64,000 bases of DNA from JADZAI01 sp964390465 (GTDB lineage Bacteria > Pseudomonadota > Alphaproteobacteria > Micropepsales > Micropepsaceae): NCBI GenBank assembly GCA_964390465.1, contig CAYMIJ010000002.1:62001-126000 (forward strand), in the 5' to 3' direction. Each line of letters opens with the position of its first letter. Positions within the stretch are counted from its first letter, which is position 1. Below the pieces are notes generated by a model. The model was not told where the DNA came from. It saw only the letters and a program-made list of their open reading frames with translations, and did not search any database. Made by a program: the position numbers and the translations under genes. Below are positions 58,296-64,000 of the stretch, piece by piece.

Positions 58296-59948
58296 TCAAG
58301 CGATGTCCATGGCAGGCATGCCATAGAGCGCGCCCTGAAATTTATCAGCCCCCAGAGCACGCAGGAGGACCGCCTCTTCTTTTGTGCCGACCCATTCAGC
58401 GACAACTTCAAGATTGAAGGTCTTTGCGAGAGAAACCAGAGTGCGTACAAAAGCCTGATTGTCGGGCCGCTGGGCGATGCCTTTGACGAAGCTCCCGTCA
58501 ATTTTGACGCAGTTGATGTCGAGTATCTGAAGATTGCGAAACGAGGTGTAGCCCGCGCCGAAGTCGTCGATCGCGACGCGGCATCCGGCATGACGAAGTA
58601 CTTGCACGAACCTGATGCCATCTTCGATATCGTGAAGCGCGGCGGTTTCGGTCACTTCAACAGTCAGCCGCTTTGTCAACGTGCGGTCATCCCCAAAAGC
58701 ATTCCTGAAAACATGAAGCCAGGCTGGGTCAGCGACGCAAAGCCCTGATGCGTTGATGCCGATATTGAGTGCAGGCGCGCGGCGCAGCGTAAGTGCGGCC
58801 AGTTCCAGGACGCGCCGATCCAGGTCTCTTACGAGGCCAAGCTCCTCGGCAACCGGGATGAACTCACCCGCGGGGACGACAGAGCCATCTGGGCGCAGCA
58901 TGCGGATCAATGCTTCATAGGACTTGATCATGTGTGTGCGCGAACAGACTATCGGCTGGTAGGCCAGCCGGAACCGCCCGTCTTTCAGGGCCTGTGTTAT
59001 TTCCGCTGCAATGGAAGCCTTCTGTCGCCGCGCTGCCTGACGCTCTTCTGTCGCATCATAGAGCATAATATTCGAGCGGCCTTGCCGCCGCCCGCGCGAA
59101 AGAGATTCTTCGGCCCGCATTAACGCAAGATCGGCGGAGGCGGCGCCATGCGGCAACTGTATGACCCCGATTGAAATGCTGGCACCTATTGCGTTTCCGC
59201 TTGCCGAAATAACTGTGGATTGGACGCCATCCCTCAATGTTTCCGCTTTTTGGGAGATTTCGTCACTTGGGCAATCCAGCAGTAGAATGGCGAACTTGTT
59301 GCCCCCTATGCGTCCGGTTGTTCCGCCCTCATGGCTTATGATCTTCGCAATGCGCTCGCCAACCTCCGCGATGACGGCATCGCCCGTATCCAGGCCATAT
59401 GATTCATTGATCACACCTAGATCATCAATGGAGGCTATCAGCAGTGCAGAAGTGCCTCCACTATCTTTTGCCCAATCTATTGTCGCATCGATGGCATCGC
59501 GCATCTGTGCCCGATCCATATGTCCTTCGCTATCGGCGGAGGTCTGTGTGGTCGCAAGAAGACGCAATGTGCCGACGACACGTTCAATACGGCCCGTAGT
59601 TGCACGTAGTACAGTACCATCATCATGAACATTGATGTAGAAACCGTCGCGTGTTTTCAGCCCATAGGTGCCGCTGAAACTGTCACCACCATCCTCGAGC
59701 AGATTCTTGTCAAGTGGAAGTACTGCGCCGGGGCGAAGGCGATTGGCAATGTCTGCGCGTGATCGCGGAATGATGTCGAGGCCAAAGATCTCAGACGGAT
59801 TACCGATCCATTCAATCTTGTCCTCGGCAACTATCCAGTCATAGGCACAGGAGGACGAACCCATGAGTGCCAACGCGACCCATGAAGGGTGAGACCCTTT
59901 TTCTAAGTCTGCAATCAGGCTGTTCGTTGCCAAGTGATCAGCACTCAT
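58296..59948 (-). CDS. PAS-GGDEF-EAL cyclic-di-GMP phosphodiesterase
   Basis: 550 residues. PAS-like N-terminal domain (about 25-135; DWIVAEDKIEWIGNPSEIFG), a GGDEF domain with the degenerate centre RIGGNKFAIL in place of GGDEF, then an EAL domain (310-550): YEALIRM, N in NASGL, VTETA, DDFGAGYTSF, VKIDGSF and AEWVGT, with Gln in FQGAL. All EAL metal and catalytic residues I can align are present; the GGDEF motif is not active. It should hydrolyse c-di-GMP, with the GGDEF possibly binding GTP. Confidence 0.88.
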   Translation of the reverse strand: MSADHLATNSLIADLEKGSHPSWVALALMGSSSCAYDWIVAEDKIEWIGNPSEIFGLDIIPRSRADIANRLRPGAVLPLDKNLLEDGGDSFSGTYGLKTRDGFYINVHDDGTVLRATTGRIERVVGTLRLLATTQTSADSEGHMDRAQMRDAIDATIDWAKDSGGTSALLIASIDDLGVINESYGLDTGDAVIAEVGERIAKIISHEGGTTGRIGGNKFAILLLDCPSDEISQKAETLRDGVQSTVISASGNAIGASISIGVIQLPHGAASADLALMRAEESLSRGRRQGRSNIMLYDATEERQAARRQKASIAAEITQALKDGRFRLAYQPIVCSRTHMIKSYEALIRMLRPDGSVVPAGEFIPVAEELGLVRDLDRRVLELAALTLRRAPALNIGINASGLCVADPAWLHVFRNAFGDDRTLTKRLTVEVTETAALHDIEDGIRFVQVLRHAGCRVAIDDFGAGYTSFRNLQILDINCVKIDGSFVKGIAQRPDNQAFVRTLVSLAKTFNLEVVAEWVGTKEEAVLLRALGADKFQGALYGMPAMDIA

Positions 59949-60090
59949 GATGTGTCAGGCCTGTCATGTCGGCTTCTTTTTCCACCAGAAACATTGAAAA
60001 AGTTGAAATTATTCCGACCAATGACCGTTTAAGGTCGTTAACCTATGCTTCTGGCATGCCTTTGGCCCCAGTCTTGCTCAATCATGAAGC
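59949..60090. promoter_or_regulatory. Divergent promoter region
   Basis: 142 bp between the phosphodiesterase and the small gene at 60091. A/T-rich around 59984-60010 (TTGAAAAAGTTGAAATTATTC) with a possible TTGAAA/TTATTC pair. No strong repeat. Confidence 0.35.
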
Positions 60091-60357
60091 ATGACGACTA
60101 TCCGTCCCATATCAGTACAGCCCTCGGCGCGTCTCTCGGCTTGGCTTGCCATGCCGAAGCCGGCGACCGTTGTGATCACGGCCGGAGAGGTTAGCAGCGC
60201 CGCAACACTGCCCCAGCAGATCGTCGGTGATGCGGCCTACCTCACCTTGCTTGCGGCACAGGTTATGGGCACTCAGCGTCCAGCGGATAGGGCACGCGCC
60301 CGTCAGGCCTATCGCGAAGCCACATCAGACGATGCCATTTTTTCGCTGGCTGCCTGA
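60091..60357 (+). CDS. Small hypothetical protein
   Basis: 88 residues, no span, weak resemblance to a FlgM- or anti-sigma-like helical end (RARARQAYREATSDDAIFSL). Family unknown. It overlaps the convergent HTH gene by 49 nt, so one of the two may be shorter or not coding. Confidence 0.45.
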   Translation: MTTIRPISVQPSARLSAWLAMPKPATVVITAGEVSSAATLPQQIVGDAAYLTLLAAQVMGTQRPADRARARQAYREATSDDAIFSLAA

Positions 60358-60707
60358 TCAAGCCGCTTCAGTATTTCATCAAGTTTATTTTCGATCGCCG
60401 CCAGCCTTTCCTCAAGGCTGGTTGCGGATGATACCATCTGTGGCACCGGCGTGGACACGCCCGCCCGCCGCGCGACTTCTTCCGGCGGGACACTGAACAG
60501 CGCCGCTATCACTGCGACATCTCCCGTGCTGAGTTCGCGCTGGTCTTTCCAGAGATCGGCAAGACCTTGCGAATCCAGGCCGAGCATGGTGGCGAGATCC
60601 TCGCGCCGCAGATGGCGCGCTGCGAGCTGTGCGTCAAACCAGACCTGATCGAAAAATAGCGCCATAGCCTGTTCCGGTTGCGAGGGGCTTTCCTCTTGCC
60701 AGACCAT
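60309..60707 (-). CDS. Helix-turn-helix domain protein
   Basis: 132 residues. Helical N-terminal domain (LAARHLRREDLATMLGLDSQGLADLWKDQRELSTGDVAVIAALF) reads like an XRE/Cro-type helix-turn-helix, followed by a Pro/Val linker and a C-terminal coiled coil (ERLAAIENKLDEILKRLDQA). Probably a small DNA-binding regulator. The ATG is 17 nt from the divergent Rieske gene start at 60724. Confidence 0.6.
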   Translation of the reverse strand: MVWQEESPSQPEQAMALFFDQVWFDAQLAARHLRREDLATMLGLDSQGLADLWKDQRELSTGDVAVIAALFSVPPEEVARRAGVSTPVPQMVSSATSLEERLAAIENKLDEILKRLDQAASEKMASSDVASR

Positions 60708-60723
60708 TGGTTAGCACAGGACC

Positions 60724-61815
60724 ATGGAACTCTCCCAGACCAGCACTGCGGGCGTCACGCAGGCAAGCGCAGTGCCCGGATCACAATTTGCGCGCGATCT
60801 ATGGTATTTTGTCATGCCGGCTCGGGATCTCAAGATCGGTCGGGTCATGCATAAGACCCTGCTTGGCGAGCCCATCATGTTCGGGCGCACCGCAAATGGC
60901 GACCCCTTCGCCTTGCGGGATCTGTGTCCCCATCGCGGCGTCCCGCTTTCGGCGGGTCAGATGAAGGGTGATACGGTCGAGTGCCCTTATCATGGGTGGC
61001 GATTTGGGCCGGATGGCGGTTGCCGCCACATTCCATCCCTTGTGCCGGGGCAGGATGTCGATCCGGCACGGATCAAAGTCCGCCGTTATCATGTCAGCGA
61101 GGGCCATGGGCTTATCTGGATCTACATGCCGCGCGATGAGCGGGCCTCTGGACCGCCTGCAGAGCCGCCCCCATCCCTGCGGCTGGAGGCGTACCAGACA
61201 CCGCGATTGATCGAACGCCAGGTTTTTCCCGTGCCACTGGATCATACGGTCGTTGGCCTGATGGACCCGGCCCATGGTCCGTTCGTTCATAATATCTGGT
61301 TCTGGCGCAAACCGGATTCGATTCACGAAAAAGCCAAGAATTATGGCCCGTCACGACGTGGCTTCACGATGTTGCCGCATCCGCCATCGCGCAATGGCGG
61401 ACTTTACAAGTTGATCGGCGGCAAACCGCAGACTGAGATTGTCTTCGAGCTGCCAAGCCTGCGTTATGAATTCATCACGGCAGGGAAGCGGAAGGTTCTG
61501 GGATTCACCGCCTGCACACCCTTGACCGCCAATGAAACGGAAGTGACCCAGGTTTTTTTCTGGAACATGGGGTGGGCCAATCTGCTCAAACCCGTTCTCC
61601 AGCCAGTGGCGCGCATTTTCTTGGGCCAGGACCGCCGGATCGTGACGCTGCAACGCGAAGGGCTGAAACATGATCCGCGCATGATGCTGATCCGAGATGC
61701 TGATGTGCCGGCCATGTGGTATTTCCGTATCAAGAAGGAGTGGATGGCGGCGCTGGACGAGGGCCGTCCTTTCGTTAACCCTGTTTCTGAAACGACGCTG
61801 AAATGGCGTTCGTAA
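60724..61815 (+). CDS. Rieske-type aromatic ring-hydroxylating oxygenase, alpha subunit-like
   Basis: 363 residues. Rieske [2Fe-2S] domain with DLCPHRGVPLSAG and VECPYHGWRFGPDG (two Cys, two His), then the mononuclear iron part with VGLMDPAHGPFVH (D-x-x-H-x4-H). It resembles vanillate or caffeine demethylase-type oxygenases, which use a separate reductase. No ferredoxin or reductase gene is adjacent. The substrate is unknown. Confidence 0.88.
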   Translation: MELSQTSTAGVTQASAVPGSQFARDLWYFVMPARDLKIGRVMHKTLLGEPIMFGRTANGDPFALRDLCPHRGVPLSAGQMKGDTVECPYHGWRFGPDGGCRHIPSLVPGQDVDPARIKVRRYHVSEGHGLIWIYMPRDERASGPPAEPPPSLRLEAYQTPRLIERQVFPVPLDHTVVGLMDPAHGPFVHNIWFWRKPDSIHEKAKNYGPSRRGFTMLPHPPSRNGGLYKLIGGKPQTEIVFELPSLRYEFITAGKRKVLGFTACTPLTANETEVTQVFFWNMGWANLLKPVLQPVARIFLGQDRRIVTLQREGLKHDPRMMLIRDADVPAMWYFRIKKEWMAALDEGRPFVNPVSETTLKWRS

Positions 61816-61964
61816 CTGGCCGCTGAGGTCCGTACTTTGCTGTGTGTCGTGCCTATGTCTTGCGCTGTTTCATTCCGGAACAGCGCAGCCGGGATACGCG
61901 CGCCATGCAGTACTGGCTGGAAATCATACGTGACACAGCCTTGCGCCGCCCTGCGGAGGGTGGC

Positions 61965-62002
61965 CAGAAAAAAAACGCGGCTGCCGTTACGCAGCCGCGT
62001 TT
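61965..62002 (-). terminator. Intrinsic terminator serving the minus-strand membrane protein
   Basis: Perfect 12-bp stem AAACGCGGCTGC (61973-61984) / GCAGCCGCGTTT (61991-62002), 6-nt loop. On the minus strand it is followed by a run of Ts (61972 down to 61968), 65 nt after the membrane-protein stop. The same structure can act weakly on the plus strand after the Rieske gene. The remaining 150 bp of this 251-bp gap hold nothing I can support. Confidence 0.85.
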
Positions 62003-62066
62003 CGTGGTGCCGAAGATTTTTGATTATCTGTTTGTAGCAACCATCATCTTCTTCTTTTTCTGAACA

Positions 62067-62486
62067 TCACCCCACCATGGGCGGGGCGACACCCAGATCG
62101 CGCTTGGACGCCACAATGGTAATCGAGAAGCCAGCTATGACGTCGATAATCGCCATGCATATGACGAGAAACATGGTCGATGTGCCAAAGCCTGTCATCA
62201 TCAGGAATTGAACGAGGGCAATCACTGCCACCAGCATACTGAGCGCATGGTTGGCGATCGAGTTGGCGGTGGTGATGGTCGATTTGAGAATTTCCACAAA
62301 CAACAGCACCAGCGATACAATGATGAGCAGGTCAGCGATCGTGAACTTCCACATATCGCCAGAGAAAAGTGAAATCTCGATGCCGCGGTTCAGAAAAGCG
62401 GCCATGGCAGGGCCACCGACAACCAGAACCAGAACATTATAGACGATCAGACTGATCGCCAGCAGCGGAAACACCTGAATGAGCAT
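62067..62486 (-). CDS. Small four-span membrane protein
   Basis: 139 residues from ATG 62486, preceded by GGAGGGTGCG. Four hydrophobic stretches: residues ~5-28, ~50-68, ~80-100 and ~105-125, with a charged tail (SKRDLGVAPPM). Family not recognised. It is divergent from the VTT-domain gene. Confidence 0.7.
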   Translation of the reverse strand: MLIQVFPLLAISLIVYNVLVLVVGGPAMAAFLNRGIEISLFSGDMWKFTIADLLIIVSLVLLFVEILKSTITTANSIANHALSMLVAVIALVQFLMMTGFGTSTMFLVICMAIIDVIAGFSITIVASKRDLGVAPPMVG

Positions 62487-62628
62487 CGCACCCTCCGGAG
62501 GCGGCGCAGACGGGCGCCGTATGGGATCATTATACCAGCCGCAGGCGTGACGCGAAGACCCCGACTGTCCCATTCATCACAAAGATGACCGTTTGTGTGC
62601 CTGCCCGTCGCGATGCTAAACGCACGGA

Positions 62629-63330
62629 ATGAGCGCTTTTGCCTCTCAACCAAGAAAAAACAGGATCCTGCGAGGCGCAATCATTGCGGCCTTGGCCGCC
62701 GGATTTTTTCTGGTGCTGCTCTATCGCGACAGGATTGACCCACATGCGATCGCCCAATGGGCCTCCAATCAGAGCTGGTGGGCGACTGCGCTTGAGTTCA
62801 TCGCTGTCCATATTCTGGCGGGGCTCATTTTCGTGCCGCGCCTTTTTATGGGCATCGCAGCTGGCGTGCTGTTCGGATCAGTTTGGGGCAGCGCGCTATC
62901 GTTGGCCGGGGGTACACTGGGCGCATTTGCCGGCTTTGTGCTGGTACGGTTCGTCAATGGCGATTCCGTGCGCCTGCGCGAAACCCCGGCTATTGGCAAA
63001 TGGCTGGAGCAGGCTGAATCGCAGGGATGGCGACTCGTACTGGTCGTGCGCCTGATTCCCGTCCTGCCACACAGCCTTGTGAATTATGTCTTTGGGCTCT
63101 CGCGGATGTCGACCGCTGGTTATCTCGCCGGTTCCACGCTGGGCATGGTGCCGACGTCTGTTGTCTATGCCAATCTGGGTGCGAGTGGGCGCAGCATCGC
63201 CGACAGCGGTTCAAACCTTTCCGACTATGCATTGATGGCGGTCTGGGGCATCGGCCTGATCTTCGTGTCTTGGCTTTTGCCAAAACTGATCCAGAAACTC
63301 TGGCCGGGTCTTTCCAGGCGCAGCGATTAG
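62629..63330 (+). CDS. TVP38/TMEM64 family membrane protein (VTT domain)
   Basis: 233 residues, basic N-terminus and about six spans. The VTT/DedA-like core appears as FVPRLFMGIAAGVLFGSVWGSALSL and VVRLIPVLPHSLVNYVFGLSRMSTAGYL, with a conserved R and Pro pair. Members act in lipid scrambling or envelope maintenance, though bacterial substrates are mostly open. It ends 4 nt into the convergent glycosyltransferase gene. Confidence 0.88.
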   Translation: MSAFASQPRKNRILRGAIIAALAAGFFLVLLYRDRIDPHAIAQWASNQSWWATALEFIAVHILAGLIFVPRLFMGIAAGVLFGSVWGSALSLAGGTLGAFAGFVLVRFVNGDSVRLRETPAIGKWLEQAESQGWRLVLVVRLIPVLPHSLVNYVFGLSRMSTAGYLAGSTLGMVPTSVVYANLGASGRSIADSGSNLSDYALMAVWGIGLIFVSWLLPKLIQKLWPGLSRRSD

Positions 63331-64000
63331 AGCTCGCGCACGCTGCCCGGCAGGCGGCGGCGCGCCATCAGCCACATCACACCCATGAGATCGCGGATCG
63401 ACACAAGTGCCCGGTCGATTACGCCGTATTTCGAAGCGCCGCGTGTCCGTGGCCGATGGCCGACATCCACCATGCGGATCGCATGCCCATCCCGCTTCAT
63501 CAGGGCGGGCAGGTAGCGGTGGATATGATCGAAATAGGGCAGATCCAGAAAGGCCTGTCGTTCAAACAGCTTCAGGCCACAACCCGTGTCGCGTGTATCG
63601 TCTTTGAGCAACCAGCCGCGCAAACCGTTGGCAAAACGCGATGCCCAGCGTTTTGCCATCGTGTCCTGCCGCTTCACGCGCTGGCCTCCAACCAGTTTGA
63701 GGCGCGGATCATTGGCAGCCCGATAGGCACCCAGCAGCTTGGGAATGTCGGCGGGGTCGTTCTGCCCGTCGCCATCGAGTGTCACCACCAATGGCGCGCG
63801 TGCGGCGTTGACGCCTGAACGCACACCGGCGCTTTGACCAGCATTCTTTTCATGCCGAAGAACACGCAGTTCTGGCACCTCGGCGCGTGCCTGAGCGAGG
63901 GCGTTGACCGTTTCCGGGCCGCTGCCGTCATCGACGTAGATGATCTCGAAGGATGTCTGACCACGCAAGGCAGAAAGAATCTCATCAATCAGAGGGCGGA
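63327..64000 (-). CDS. Glycosyltransferase family 2 protein, 5' end beyond window
   Basis: 224 residues visible, with the start outside the window. GT-A fold: EIIYVDDGSGPET, LDGDGQNDP (DxD motif), and DTRDTGCGLKLFERQAF. The C-terminal helix KYGVIDRALVSIRDLMGVMWLM is amphipathic to hydrophobic, as in polyprenyl-phosphate mannose/glucose synthases, where a membrane anchor follows. It may feed lipid-linked sugar for glycan or lipid A decoration. Confidence 0.88.
   Translation of the reverse strand, partial: RPLIDEILSALRGQTSFEIIYVDDGSGPETVNALAQARAEVPELRVLRHEKNAGQSAGVRSGVNAARAPLVVTLDGDGQNDPADIPKLLGAYRAANDPRLKLVGGQRVKRQDTMAKRWASRFANGLRGWLLKDDTRDTGCGLKLFERQAFLDLPYFDHIHRYLPALMKRDGHAIRMVDVGHRPRTRGASKYGVIDRALVSIRDLMGVMWLMARRRLPGSVREL

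Noticed and set aside
61905..62063. 52-codon frame between the Rieske gene and the membrane protein, ending in a run of Phe
   Set aside because: It runs through the A-rich flank and the 12-bp terminator stem, lacks a ribosome-binding site, and its hydrophobic end comes from a T-rich tract.
1..64000. tRNA, rRNA or CRISPR loci
   Set aside because: Scanning the intergenic stretches revealed no cloverleaf with a TTCGA/CCA-like end, no rRNA sequence, and no array of regularly spaced repeats.

Overview
The window is a high-GC chromosomal segment from an alphaproteobacterium. Three arrangements typical of that class support this: hisC next to a prephenate/arogenate dehydrogenase and divergent from metX-metW; argH, lptM, lysA and a DUF4175/TIGR02302 gene in a row, with a divergent thioredoxin gene; and DUF2125, DUF3426 zinc-ribbon and class I cytochrome c proteins. 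I cannot assign an order. Both ends of the window cut genes: an aminotransferase on the left and a family 2 glycosyltransferase on the right. I saw no tRNA, rRNA or CRISPR array. One 10-N assembly gap lies inside lepA.

Layout. 1-5.7 kb: aminotransferase (5' end missing), ftsK, lolA, rsgA. 5.7-8.8 kb: a disrupted glutamine-synthetase-family locus. The first 220 codons are duplicated almost perfectly (667 bp) around about 1 kb of A/T-rich foreign-looking DNA that carries a Sel1-repeat gene coupled to a small membrane-protein gene. 9-12.9 kb: acetyltransferase, hydrolase and a class III aminotransferase that fits polyamine catabolism, with two terminator-bearing leaders just upstream of start codons. 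13.4-16.6 kb: two OppA-like binding proteins. 16.7-19.4 kb: the cytochrome c maturation operon ccmABCDG.

20.4-30.6 kb holds the most unusual unit. It is a tightly packed minus-strand operon read from 30.6 down to 20.5 kb: carrier protein, acyl-CoA dehydrogenase-like flavoprotein, amino acid:[carrier protein] ligase, DUF1839 protein, GH2 glycosidase, fused double alpha/beta hydrolase, Crp/Fnr regulator, and a nucleotide-cyclase-like protein with a long helical tail. It looks like a pathway that loads an amino acid onto a carrier protein, oxidises it and perhaps uses it on a glycan, with its own cyclic-nucleotide-type control module. Its product is not known to me.

30.8-37.1 kb: SDR, a BON/OmpA protein with a helix-hairpin-helix partner, cytochrome c, a FecR protein and lepA. 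37.1-38.4 kb is a small accessory patch: an A/T-rich HEPN-like gene and a DUF4160-DUF2442 pair that resembles a toxin-antitoxin module. 38.7-50.3 kb: hydrolase, VOC protein, metW-metX, hisC-dehydrogenase, DUF2125, YcaQ-like, plsC, ftsX-ftsE, zinc-ribbon protein and phosphoribosyltransferase. 50.3-56.1 kb: tlpA facing argH-lptM-lysA-TIGR02302. 56.1-64 kb: two secreted unknowns facing a WYL regulator across a clear inverted-repeat operator, an EAL phosphodiesterase, two small unknowns, a Rieske oxygenase, a small membrane protein, a VTT-domain protein and a partial glycosyltransferase.

Functions were assigned by reading the translated sequences; no database search was run. Start codons were moved from the longest frame where a signal peptide, Shine-Dalgarno site or gene overlap argued for it.
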